Below are positions 35,771 through 47,908 of a DNA stretch of 64,000 nt, piece by piece. A program made the position numbers and the translations under genes. Below the pieces are notes generated by a model that was given only the letters and a program-made list of their open reading frames with translations, was not told where the DNA came from and did not search any database. How positions within the stretch are numbered: the stretch's first letter is position 1; each line of letters begins with the position of its first letter. Source of the stretch: Acanthochlamys bracteata (lineage: Eukaryota > Streptophyta > Magnoliopsida > Pandanales > Velloziaceae); assembly GCA_019914995.1 (NCBI GenBank), contig CM034128.1, positions 4,156,501-4,220,500 on the forward strand, written 5' to 3'.

Positions 35771-38700
35771 CCCCAACTCCAACAGCTTTGGAAGGACCTT
35801 CTGCAAGTAATAACTCGTTGGTGACTTGGCCTTAGCTCTCATGTTGATAATGTTACTAACATTATTATCAAAGCGGGCAAGCACATCTTGTGGAAGCTCC
35901 TTCACCACTCTGACATGATTCTTAAGTTTATCAATGAAGTAGTCCTCATCAAAAATCTCACGGAATTTGCTGAAAATATTAACAAGAAGAGGTCATGATT
36001 CTTCTCAACATTTTGGAAAACTGAACTTGCAGGAGAAGCAGAAATGGCATGGTCTAACATTGCAGTGCCTAAGCAGACCGCCAGAAACCTCCCAAGCAGC
36101 CATTGATAATGAACATACACGGATAGAATAAGTAGACCGCACATCATATTAAGATACTAATTATGTTAGCAAATTTCTACCACAACCTAAGTATTTGATG
36201 ACTACCAGGAACAAGAATATCCTTGTCAAAACATCTATGACAGCACCAAATGGAATTAACTTATGTAAAACAACTCAGTACTATGCAAATACAAGAGATA
36301 ATTTTCTAAGTAACACTTAAAATACTATTGTATGTTTTACCTAGTATCACGCCAAACACTGTTGAAATGGAAAGTCGGGATAACAAGTGTAGCATTTAGC
36401 ATAGCTGCCACAGCAACTGCATCACATATCTGCATTATGCATATCTCCACATCATTAGCAGCATATGTAGGGAGAGAACCAAAAAAAAATACAAGTAACA
36501 ATATATCAACAGAAAGAAACTAAAAAGTAAAACAAAAGGTGGTTTTATTTTTATGATTATAGAATCATTATTGTTGGAGAAGACCTAATGACCATGAAAA
36601 AGGGATGCAAGCCAAAAGGAGAAGAATAACCACTGGGACATAAATGAGACTGCCAACAAATATCTTTGTTTTAATTTAACAATAAATAATCCTTAACTTG
36701 AACATCTAGACTAAACATTTCAAAAAAAGCTCGAGTGAATACAACAATTGGAACTTCCGCCATACTTCATAGTATTGCAGGAACTTACTGATAGGCGCTG
36801 CTGATTTAGACCACCATTTGCTTCAATAATGAAGTAGCCATTTGAAGGGGGCAACTCTGAAGGGTAAATGATAACAAAAGATAAAAAAGAGAACAGAAGA
36901 GCAGTTAGGATCCCATGGTATGTAACCATGAAGATGTGCTACTTTTAGCTAATGGCTATCTAATAAGTTAATATTTGCAGGCTTGACCGGTTAACGCAGA
37001 ATCAAACCTGCTTGAGACAATTTTCTTTTAGCACAAGGCTTCCACTTTTGACCGGTATGATGCCAGGCTCTCATGAGCTGCGTAATGTCCACAAAAGAAG
37101 ATAATATTAAGTATTACTTTTCTTGACAGAAATACAAAGACATCGAAGTATGCAAGTGTAAGATGATAAAAATTATAAAAAGAGCAAACCAAATGGAAAA
37201 TGTGGAGTGTTTTGCCGTGACATAAATGAATTGCAAATTACCTTTTGTTGAAAAGCTTAAAAAAAGCCTACATCTAAACACTTCCCCTAACCATTCTCTC
37301 AACACATGTGCAATAAGAATAATAAAATTAAAAATTGAAAGAGCCACCACTTATTCACAGATTAACCAAGTATAAATTTCATTCTGTAAACCTTTCAAAG
37401 CCAACATTCTATAGACAATCATTAGGTAGTATGCAATTTAATGTCCCCACAAATTTTAATATAGTGCATGCTACAGCATTAGAATAGTATTAAGAAAGCC
37501 TCAGTAGAACATCCTCCGATCTGAAGGAAGAATCAGATTCTGTTCATGAATAAACCTCAAAACATTATGATTATTGACTACGACATTAAGGCACTTAGCC
37601 TTCTCTACCACTAACAAAGTATGTTTGGCTGCACTCTTTAGCTCCAGCTAGCATTTTGAACTGACAGCTTCAACCGAATAGCAGTATTTATCAATGTCTG
37701 GAGGTACAGAAGCAGCTTATTTTCTTCAGACGTAATTTATAACATAACAGATTCTTAGCCATAGTCCAAATAAGGGAATGTTTCCTTTACTACAAGTAAA
37801 GAGCTTTTAACTACATCTTCAAACTGCTTTGTGCTGCATTTAGTACTTAATACCTAAATGATAAGCATGCAATACTGCTTAAACTATAGATGTAACCAGA
37901 GTTAATTTATGGTAGTTACATATCACCACCCAAAAACTCGATCCATTAAAAACGCAATGCTCCATTGTTGTGATAATTTTCACCCAAATCCCTCAATTAA
38001 GAAACACTATCCTGAACTTTGTAGCTATTCTCTACCAACAGAGTCTAAACTCTATAATATCAATACCACTTCAAGGTCAAACCAATCAAAGCAACGTCAT
38101 TCATCATTGCACATTTCTATCTAGCTAATAACTTTCACTTGATTAATATCTATCTGACTATAAACATGAGTAAGAGGTCCAATTGAATGAACTGCCACAT
38201 CTGCCAAAGCATGCTAGGAAATTCTAAGATATGATCATGAAGACAGGGACAATGCCTAAGCTAAGGGCATCAACAGCATCAGAATGACACCAGCAACTAA
38301 AGCACTTTCACAAGCAACTATCGAGTTCAATAAACCACAATACAGAATTTAATTAATATCTACCAAATTAAGAAACTTAGAGCTCATTACAGCTCTATGT
38401 CAGGGCAGAATTTTCACCTCAAATACACTGTCTGCACAAACATAAAGAGAAAAGGAACCCCATCTGAAACCAACACATCTGGGTTAAAGAATCATGATGA
38501 TAAGATAAGAAAAAAATCCATCTGAAACCACACATCTGATACTAACCAGTAATTTAAATAATACATGCAGTCAACACCCCATCAAAAAACATCATCTACA
38601 TTAACATCCCAAACAGCAAGATCAACAATAGATACTTCCAGCTAGCATTTCCTGCCAGGAAACTAGACAACTCGTGTGTGATAACTCCTTAGCCAAACAT

Positions 38701-39203
38701 AACATAACTGATCTAGTAATCTCAGAATCAAACAGAACAGGGTTAAATATATACGGTTGAAACATGAGAACGCATCGATATATAACTAACTCCTCATGAT
38801 TCGTTCCAGGCGAAGGAGAATTCAATTGGATTACACTGAAATAAACAAGAAAAGCTAAACTCTAAACAGTACTCACCATATTAGTGCGGTTGGAATCAGC
38901 AACGGCAAGAATGTGTGGCGAAAGCCGCTGGTAAACCAGTTCACTGCGGTAGACAGCGCCCGCTTCTGGGCTACGGAACACAGAATTCGAAACACCGTAG
39001 AGAACTTTCTTCATAGGTCCCCGTACTTCATCCATTCTCACCGTTCCCAACGTTGCCGTCACGATCAAGTAAACCGCCAGACCAATCAGCAAAAAACCCT
39101 TCCGCCTCAGCACCAACCCCCACAACCACCGCAAAGACCCTCCCACCGCCACTCCCTCTTGCTTCCTCGACGGAGCTCCGCCGCCGCTTCCCCCTCGCTT
39201 CAT
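33071..39203 (-). CDS. O-fucosyltransferase family protein (plant GDP-fucose protein O-fucosyltransferase-like)
   Basis: Ten exons: 38877-39203, 37008-37077, 36789-36856, 36341-36429, 35772-35969, 34838-35042, 34605-34772, 34034-34201, 33292-33482 and 33071-33206, giving 539 residues with consistent phases. It is a type II Golgi-like enzyme: a basic N terminus (MKRGGSGGG), a signal anchor at about residues 36-54 ([20 protein letters not shown]), then the catalytic region. Family blocks in order are [119 protein letters not shown] and [15 protein letters not shown] and GGNFPHF are in regions known to form the donor site in this superfamily. The acceptor substrate is unknown, and most plant members are uncharacterised. 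Start 39203 is the first true ATG in frame. Intron 1 is long (1.8 kb). Confidence 0.87.
35721..35767. repeat. (AG)n microsatellite beside a 5' splice site
   Basis: Forty-seven bases of AG repeat on the plus strand, (CT)n in the sense of the O-fucosyltransferase transcript. It starts only a few bases inside the intron after the donor GTAATC (exon end at 35772), so the repeat occupies intron positions from about +5 onward. Confidence 0.95.
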
Positions 39204-39350
39204 CGATCTCCGCCACCGCGCATTGAATAGGAGAGAGGGAGAGGAGACAGAGGAAGAAGACGAAGAACTTTGGAGAGCTCTCTCGGTGATCAATGAATGA
39301 GAAAGGCGAGAAAGAAATGAAATGGTTTAGATCGAGGGAGCGGAGGGGTT

Positions 39351-39357
39351 ATTTATA
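39351..39357 (-). promoter_or_regulatory. Putative TATA box of the O-fucosyltransferase gene
   Basis: Minus-strand TATAAAT in the context GCCTATAAATAACC, about 150 bp before the ATG at 39203, giving a leader near 120 nt. Confidence 0.5.
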
Positions 39358-41100
39358 GGCACGGGGCACCGGCGAGCAGTGGCAATATGTAATTATTCAC
39401 CAACAGTTTCTTCTTCGTTTGTTTAAACGTTGCAGAACAAAACTGGTTTCTTCTGTTGCAGAAGAAATAAAACCAAATATGGAAACGGAATAAAATGTCT
39501 GTGAGCGAGTGTGTGTGGATTTGTTTTGTCGTGTTTGCAAGCCAAGAAATGGGAGGAGATTAAACACGTACAAGTTATTAAAAGACGATGATTATTATTA
39601 ATTAAACTATTGTGATTAAGGGAGACTAATTGAATGATTCTATTATTAGATAAGCTTGAGAATATTAAGATAGGGGTATGTTTGGAAACAGGAAAAAGGA
39701 ACGTATTTCTGTTATTCTGTTGAATTAATAAACCACGCTATTAATATGCTTGTTTGGAAATTTTGTTTTGTTTTAGACGGTTTTGCCCTTTAAAACCTGA
39801 AGGAAGTGCTTAGAGCTGAAACAGTTGTATAGAATGTGGAGGAACTAATTACGAGAACAAATGAAAGATTGTCAATTAGTAATAGTTAACAAGTACATTA
39901 AATGATTCAATAATTAACTTTTATTTTCTGTTAGTGTTTGCAATAAAATTGAAGTGCAAAGTTTTTTCATTGTAAGCAAGAAGCGAAAGTTGGACAGAAA
40001 TGAAAGAGCAAACTATAAATCACAGAATTCATATAAAGGTGGTGGTTGAAGTTTGTACATCATGTTGTTCACTTCATTATTGGAGAAGTTCTCTTCAAGC
40101 GAATGGATAATGAAAGTGACTTACATGAAACTTCCATCCACTTCCACTACTTCGTTTCTTTTCAATCTAGTTATGTCATTATATTTTCTTTCAAAAATAA
40201 TTTTATGGTGATGGTATCTCATGCTTTTCTTTCCCGGGCTAGAACGACGTTTATGTTCATTCTGAAAAATTCATAACAAAAGCAAAAACAAAATTCATTT
40301 TTTATCATCAACGTTAATGAAAGATACTCTGTTCAGAAAAATAGCAAAAAATAAGCTTTTTCCCCTGCATTTTCTGAATGTAGTTAGATTCGGGAGATGT
40401 TCAGTACTAATAAAATTTTAAAAATAAAATATTTTTAATAAAAAATATTTAAGAATTTTAAAAATAAAATTTATTATTTTAATTTAAATAATAATAATAA
40501 AACTTATCACATAAATTTTTTATTAAAAATTTATAAAATATTTTAAAATTTTGAAATATAAAATAAAAAATTATAATATAATTTATTAAAATGCATTACT
40601 AAAACGGTGACTCAATTGCGAGATAACAATGTTGAATTAATGTCGAGACAATTTTATTTTGTCTGAACAGTGCATAATTTTATTGAAGTATATAAGATTT
40701 GATCTCATTATTCTACGAAATCATTGATTGATTATTACAAAATATTAAAATTTGACTAACAAATCAATGTTTTTGAGGATGACACGTTCCGTTGGAATAT
40801 TCTTACAAAACAAAATCAATGTAGCTTCATTATGAAGTTGCCGATGCACAAGCCAAGATGATCTTGTTCTTAAAATGCTAAAAATCACAATCACACTCGG
40901 GACTTTGATAATTTAATTGTGAATAAACTCTTGTTTACTTCACTGGAAAATAACGCTCTATTTAACAATTATTTCCAAATAACTTTTTTTTATATTTATT
41001 TAGTAAAGTATTTTTAAAATTTTAATTTGAATTTTTAAATCACTTTTGAATAAATAAACAAGCTTCAAGTGTAATGATTAAGGTTATCAGCTTAGGTTTA

Positions 41101-41335
41101 GGGCGTGTTTATATATTCTTTCAAACTCATTTTTTTTAAACTCATTTACATAATAAAATACATTACAAAATTAAAATAAATTATTTTTATTAAAAATTTA
41201 TTTTAAAAAATTTATTAACTTATTATAATATAAAATAATTATAAAATTTTATTTTTTATTAAATACTTTTTTTTTAATTTTATTTTTTAAATTCATTTTT
41301 TAAAAAGTGAATTTACCCTATAAAAAACACGTCCT
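41101..41335. mobile_element. Foldback element, family C
   Basis: Starts GGGCGTGTTTATATATTC and ends CTATAAAAAACACGTCC, inverted over GG(G/A)CGTGTTT. The interior is A/T-rich with two copies of an AAACTCATTT motif near the left end and its inverse near the right. A similar A/T block occurs near 2560-2820. Confidence 0.5.
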
Positions 41336-41652
41336 GATATTCGCTACTGTAAGTCCTTGTACTAATTCGTTTCTTTGGAATAATTATTTCATTGAAATTG
41401 AATCTGACTTAGATTGAACTTGACAATACTATAAATATATGTTTGAAAATTCTTATAAAATAATTTTTTTGAAAATAAAATTTTTAAAAATAAATTTAAT
41501 ATTTTTAATTAAAAGATTTATATATATAACAATTTACGATGTAAGAAATAATAAGTATTTAAAAATAATGCCAAATGTTCTCTCAATGCTGATTCTAAAA
41601 TGATGTAAGAAAGAAATAATTTTCAAATTAGTGTGCTATTCTGATGCACTCA

Positions 41653-41925
41653 GGCCGTTTGGTTCTCTATTTCAAAAGCTGCTTATTAATTTTTTTAATT
41701 TTTTTTTATTTCATATTTTTTAATACATATTTTATAAATATATAAAAAATTTATTTAAAAATTTAGAAAGTGTAAGTGTAGAAAAATTCTACGAAGTAAG
41801 ATCTTTTTATTACATATTTTTATTATTTTTTTTGAAGAAAAAAAAATATAACTCATTTTCCAAAAAAGATAAAAATATTTTTCATTTCACAAAACCTTCA
41901 TTTTATAAGTAATCTCAAACGCCCC
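41653..41925. mobile_element. MITE-like foldback element, family A (full copy)
   Basis: Starts GGCCGTTTGGTTCTC and ends AATCTCAAACGCCCC. TCA flanks both sides. The reverse complement aligns by eye over nearly the whole length to 3221-3480, sharing blocks such as TTATAAAATGAAG, GTAGAATTTTTCTACAC and TATAAAATATGTATT. This is the strongest proof that family A is a real dispersed repeat. Confidence 0.7.
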
Positions 41926-42100
41926 TCAGTTTTCCCACATTTTGTTGGTTATTTATTTATTATTATCCTGTTTGTCACTGACGTTGTTTGTTCAATAGAC
42001 AGATGGAAAGCATTATTTCATAGAGATCTTAAGACATCTTAACATATAGAGGTGGTCCATTTCTATCACATGCATGGTCTTCTAGTTTTGTCACGTATTA

Positions 42101-42290
42101 GGGGAAGAGTGCTTAATAAACTCTTTCAAAATAAAATTTATCTTAAAATTCTTTAAGATATAACAAAAAATTTATATTAAAAAATTTATACAATATAGTT
42201 TATCTAAATATTTTAAAAAATTAGAACAAATACTGTGAAAACTTATTAAAATATATAAAAGATAGTGTCATAAACTCATCAAGCACCTCC
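42101..42290. mobile_element. Short foldback element, family D
   Basis: Starts GGGGAAGAGTGCTTAATAAA and ends ATAAACTCATCAAGCACCTCC. The ends are inverted (GTGCTT..AT.A..TTTAT). The interior is A/T-rich. TTA and TAC flank, so there is no clean target duplication. Confidence 0.45.
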
Positions 42291-42616
42291 TACTTCTAAC
42301 AATAATCTCCCTCCATTCAATATCGGTTTAAAAACTTATAAGAGCTTCGAACGTTAATAACCTTCTTAACTCTCTGAGGTATTGAAAATTTATTTCATCT
42401 CCACATAATCATTCAGTGAACTATTAAAGATGGGTAGTTACAGACTTTGGACAGCTAAGGTATGAATTGAACATGCGCTGTGCTCTACTGAGTTCAGCAT
42501 CTTAAGATACGTAATAAATGCTTACTAGTTATTACTACTGGTCTCCAATTCAAGACACGAAACACTTCTTAAGAAGGGTTGCTGATTTCTATAAACTGAA
42601 CATCGCCAAGAGCCAT

Positions 42617-44977
42617 TCAATTCTCTGAAAGAATTGCTCCACTTATCACAAAATCTGTGATAGTATATGGAAAGTGAAAGATGTTTACAGCTAAAATAAT
42701 CTTTCTCAATGTTTTAACTACACTGAGGAAGTGCAATATTGAAAACGAAATATAATACTGTTCACTATCAAGTACAAACAAAGCTGACAATATTGGTTTG
42801 TCAAAAACACCCACTGGATATTTCTCAATCATTCTTGCTCAACATATACAAGCAGTGAAGCATCATCATACCAGATGCATCTAACTAGAGTGGAATAATA
42901 TAAGAAAGACAGCAATCTAGTTTGAATTTGATTGTTAGGTTGAACGTGTCTTTCAACAAACGAAAGTACTACAAGGAACTAAAAACTGGAGCAAGAAAGG
43001 TTGTTTTCACGATATTCATCACTCAGCAGATGACAATACTATATTAGAAGAGGGGAGAAACACAAAGAAGGCTCAAAACCATCAATATAAATGTCTTGTA
43101 TTTTTAACTTTGATCCTTGGATTGTGATGTACATGTCTCTTATCTCTCGTGTTTGATAGCTTACATAACAAGATCCAATCCTTGAGAAAGAAAATTCTAG
43201 GAATATAATATCACAATACAACCAGCTAAGTGATATTTACAACTGTACACAACTAGCAAAGCAGACCAGCAGTGATCCACATACCTGACTCTGTGCAATA
43301 TGGATGGCAGTTGTTGATGGCCGTAATGCTAAAAGAATAAATGCACAATGAACAAACTTCTCTTTCCCACATGTTTCCGAGCTTCTTTGTTTAAGTGTTC
43401 AACTTCACACCACGATGATCTTAATTTCCTGTTTCTTTTTTAAGATCTAAGTTCCTTTTTCATTTTTCTTCTTTCTTTTTTTTTCCCTTCCCATCAATGG
43501 TCCTTTAACCTTAGGGAAATAGCTGTGATCCTTGCATCCTGTAATGACCGATAATGCTTCAGCAAACAACATAAATTAAAGTCTTTACTCACGACAGCTT
43601 GTCTGCAGCATAGAATACAGGAAGCTTTCCATGTCCTCCCCTACCCACAATCTTCTGAATTGATGACTTGCTCGGCTTGCCTATCTCGTCTGATGTCGAA
43701 ACAACCTAATGCAGTTTTTATGGTCAATGATCTGTGGTATAGAAGCTGCTAAACATTTGAACAGCAATCTAATTAGTCCAAGAACAAATTGTCCATTCAT
43801 CAAAAAGTTATCCCTAATCAAATGCAATCTAGTTTACTTAGAGCACCAATTACATGTACATAACATGGCATAAAACACTTTAAGTTATAAGTTGATCTAT
43901 ATTTATTGTTGTCAGATGGCAATTAAACCATAGTTTTGCCATCTACTCTTACATCCTTGCAAAATGAGCAAGATATTATTTTTGGGAAGACAGAACATGA
44001 TCAGGCTGAACAAATGCTTCCAATTATAAATGAATAAAGTCTTAAGGGTTTGGCCCAATGCAACTAATTTAGTTATCAAGAAACTTGCACGATAAATATT
44101 TATGCTGCATGACCCGTAAAACTACTTAATTAAGTATAAAGAAACAAATCAAATGAAGTCAGCCTGTAACTAAATTTTGTCACAGGAACTATTTATTAAT
44201 ATTTAACATAAGCTTTAGAGCATAACAGTGGATAAAGTATGGCCATCATACCGTAGCTTAAATGGAGAGAGAAAAAATGGTAAGAGCACTCTCTGAAAAA
44301 AAAGATAAATTAGGAGCAAAAAGCGTAAGCTTCTACTCAAAATACATCTAACCAACAATGTCAGAAAAACATGTTGACGACTTCAACTAAACCAGCCAAT
44401 TCACTTTGACTAAGAAACGTTTGAATCAATATCTTCATGCATAAAAAGGGAGTGTCATAAGCAGTGCGTAAACTCATTCTATGATCAAACCTTAAAAAGT
44501 TCTGGTTTAAAATACGCATGGAAAGTAATTCCTCACTGCAGCTTTTGAGACAAAGACAGCAGATATAACCCTTGATTCCCTGCCACTGTATTATTTCTTT
44601 TATGAGATATTTATTCTAGCAGCATATAAACCAGCCCTCATTACAAGTAGTCAGAAAACTAGATAAGGCATCATGATACAAACACTCATCTATACATACA
44701 CAATAGAAGGAAAAAATACAGCAAAACAGCAACATAAGAAAATTTTATGACTAATGATGGAATTTATTCAGCTTTTGCTGTGAAGCTGATGCATGAGAAA
44801 TGAGAAATGGCCATTTGATACAATAAACAGGGAATTTCCTAAGCATTGCTTCTTCTTATATCTTTCCTGTCTTATGTTTATCATAGGGAACTATATACTA
44901 CCATTGCAGAGAAACCAAGATAATCACCTAGAGCACGGAAGCTCACCTATGCTAATTGAACTTACAAGCCAATGCAT
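42617..44977 (-). CDS. Putative short spliced gene, unknown product
   Basis: I do not recognise this gene. Four pieces with good splice sites join in phase: 44966-44998 (ATG at 44977), 43593-43705, 43285-43328 and 42617-42624. Acceptors are ATGCAG, GCATTAG, CTTTTAG and TTTCAG; donors are GTAAGT, GTGAGT and GTATGT. The joined frame gives about 58 residues: it starts MHWL, then VVSTSDEIGKPSKSSIQKIV and GRGGHGKLPVFYAADKL, and ends CTESEN. The middle exon is open in only one frame. The first exon is also open upstream of its ATG, so further 5' coding exons are possible. A transcribed 5' exon near 46.8-47.1 kb with a minus-strand TATATATA near 47.15 kb is a guess. It could be a non-coding or pseudogenised transcript. 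Confidence 0.3.
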
Positions 44978-46999
44978 CTCTAAGTTGATGTCAAACACCT
45001 GCATGAAGACGGAATGATATGATTGTAGTGTCTATTGTCTAAAATCCTAAACTGAAGTATCTGTATTAAACCGAAACAAGAGAACCATCTATAAATGAAA
45101 CACACAGCATAATGCCTTACAATGTTTGACATGCAGAACTCAAGACCAAAGTCCTGAGTTCACTACCTAAGATACAGTGTACTATTGTTGAAATAGTATC
45201 AATTATCTACTAAATACACCAAAGGAAATTGTTGCAAACAGATCAAAAGTTGGAAGACAACAATTTTATTGACCTGAAAGAGGATGGCATTATGGAAATC
45301 TATGCAGTATACCGTCAAGCTACAATTTCTACTCACACGCCAAAATCAAGGTTCTCTCAAACACTATTCAATTAGTGATCATAGCTAAAATAGCTCAGAA
45401 AAAACCTCTATGCTATGAAATACTCATCTATCGTATGCAAAATCAACCCCTGCATTCACCCTGCAATAGGAGTCAACCTGAAGGATAAGCCTAGCAGCTA
45501 CTAATGATATCTAACATGTATAATGACGTCAACTTTGAGGAATCTCACTTCAAATCATTTGCTATGTGTACAGTAGAGACAACACAGAACACACAAGCAA
45601 GATCAGAACATAAAACATGAAACATACTTCCAACCAAAACACTGCTGTGTTCTCATACGCAATTGCAGCATTGAATTCTCCTCACACCATCAAAGCAAAT
45701 GGAGGAAGTGGTCTTTCAGCAGCTCCATTGGTTAATTGAGAGTAGGCATTTAGACTCTCTGCTAAATAATAAAGCAGAACCTACACCAGATCCTGTTATT
45801 CTTGGAGCTGCATAAAATATAAGTATAAAAAAAGGAATATAACTACTGATCCTCGCATAAGTCAAATCTTGATGGGACTTTAGAAACAACCAAACTGAAG
45901 CACCATGCAGAATCGAGAAGTAGCTTCAGAACGTGAAGGTTTTCAGTTTAAACAGGTAAAATGGGTTCAGCTCTTACTGAAACTAGCTTCGATGACATCA
46001 AAAGAACTTGTCATATTCTTCCCAATCAGTACCACATTCCCACTTGCCATACTCATCAGAAGATGAAAACTCCAACATAAACAAAACTGTGCAACATGTA
46101 AACCCATCTTAGAACTAAACCAGACACCAAAGGACCACCTTTCACCAGAGTTATAAACTATGCAACCATCATAAACCTCTAATCCCTTTCTGAAACTCCC
46201 AATCATAGATTCCACAACAAAAATTTACCTTAGAACAGCAACAACAGATTAACAAGCAAAATCCATTGCCTTTCTCACACAAAAAATGGAGTTTGCCTGC
46301 TAGCTCCTTACTAGATATAGCGATTGACAATTCACCAACAAACTCAAGAATACCAGACAAATGTGGAGAAAGAGAAACACTCCACCTGACAAGAATAGTG
46401 CCACAAATTACACGCGCTAAACAATGCCTTCATCTTTTCTCTCCAAAACCGAGTTTGAATTTTAATACTTATTCATGTATTCGAAACTGTATAGTCACAT
46501 CATAGTCTATAAGAACTCTATACCCACAGAAGACTGCCAGACAAAAGAAAAGTTTGTGGCTCTTGTAATAAAGGCACACTTTAGTTCTATGGGAAATCAG
46601 AAACAATTAATTTTAGCAGTTTCTTTAAAAATAAAAGTAAATAGCTTGCGCCAGAGATCACTGGACTAGAATTGGATCAAACTCAAGCTACAAAGGTTAA
46701 GAACATACCAAAATACTCTAACTAATAAAATCAACAAAGAAATTAGCTTTATCGATCAATCAACAAAAACAACGAGCACAAATTAACAAGTGGGAAAAAA
46801 TTGAGCTCGCCTGCGTTGTGAGAGCTACGAGGAATCAATTCAGAAGAGGTAGAAAAGAATAAAACATCAGATGGAAACTTCAGCTTCCATAAGTTGTCTG
46901 TAGAAGTAATTTTGAGAAATGTATAATGAATTATGACGGTGTTAGTTCCAGATTTTGAGAGTTTGTTCATTCCGATAGAAGTAAAAGAGTCTTCAAAAC

Positions 47000-47908
47000 A
47001 AAATTGTGACTAATTAATTATTTTATCAATAACACCCGAGCGAAATACTTCATACCCCTTTATAATCGCGACGGAGATAGTGGCACTAAATGTAATAAGA
47101 CAGAAGCTTCTTTCGGTGCAGTTCGGCACAGGACGACCGGGCTGAAATATATATAGTAATTAAAAAGAAGACTGTCTGGGCTCCAGTGAGCCCATCCAAG
47201 ATACAATTTTGAAGGGGCCCAGTATAGATTGATGCATGCAAGATTGTCGAGATCGAAATCTTAGATATAATCGTTTCGTTTGAGTATGATTATAAAATCA
47301 GAATTTTAAAATAAGATCGTAAAATTTTATATACTGATAAATTTTATAATTTTTTTTTTCAATACCATTAAAGATCTTTTATAAAAATTTTTCTAATATT
47401 TTTTCTAAAAAATTTTAGTACATTTAAAAAAGTTTTAAATATTAAAAAAAATTTAAGTTCTTTTAAAATTTATAAAAAAATTTTCTATATTTTATAGAAA
47501 ATTTTTCAAAAGTATATTTTTTCAAAAAATCTTCAAAATTTTATAAAAAGCTCTTTCAAATATAGTTAATTATAAAAAAATTTCAAAAATAAAATCGTAT
47601 AATATCATAAAAAGATCAGAATCTTACCGATTTTAAGATTTAAATCAGAATTTAGGTTGGATTTTACTTGAGATCGGGATCATTTGGATGGAGTAAAATC
47701 GTAAGATTTTAAATTTTAAATCAGAATTTTGATAATCTTATATGTATACTTTTTTTTGGTTATTTTGCAACAAAGGATCTCTAAAAACGTTTTCGTAACT
47801 ACTGACCCGTTTAGTCCGCTATATATAAGTAGAATTCAGTCCAACTTAAGACGGAAATCCCGAAATTAACTTAAAATCTAATTACCAAAGACCACTACAC
47901 CGCGGGCG
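47000..47908. other. Intergenic region upstream of the PDIL5-2-like gene
   Basis: About 0.9 kb. The left part has TGGGCT and GGGCCC motifs (47170-47225). The block at about 47265-47745 is an A/T-rich foldback with repeated AAAATCGTAAGATTTTA-like motifs at both sides, resembling parts of the EMC2 intron near 19.4 and 19.85-19.97 kb. The PDI promoter follows. Confidence 0.5.
47820..47828 (+). promoter_or_regulatory. Putative TATA box of the PDIL5-2-like gene
   Basis: TATATATAA, 81 bp before the ATG at 47909, placing a transcript start near 47850 and a leader of about 55 nt. Confidence 0.5.

Larger units (their letters stand above)
39358..42616. other. Intergenic, AT-rich, repeat-bearing
   Basis: About 3.3 kb upstream of the O-fucosyltransferase gene. 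Elements at 41101-41335, 41653-41925 and 42101-42290 are listed separately. A plus-strand frame near 40046-40276 has no family resemblance and is not called. Confidence 0.65.

Noticed and set aside
46169-46360. Minus-strand open stretch with a good donor (AAG|GTAAAT) that could be an upstream exon of the 42.6-45.0 kb gene
   Set aside because: It lacks an ATG and a clear acceptor, and the Cys-rich translation looks like intron sequence. Its phase match to the next exon may be chance.
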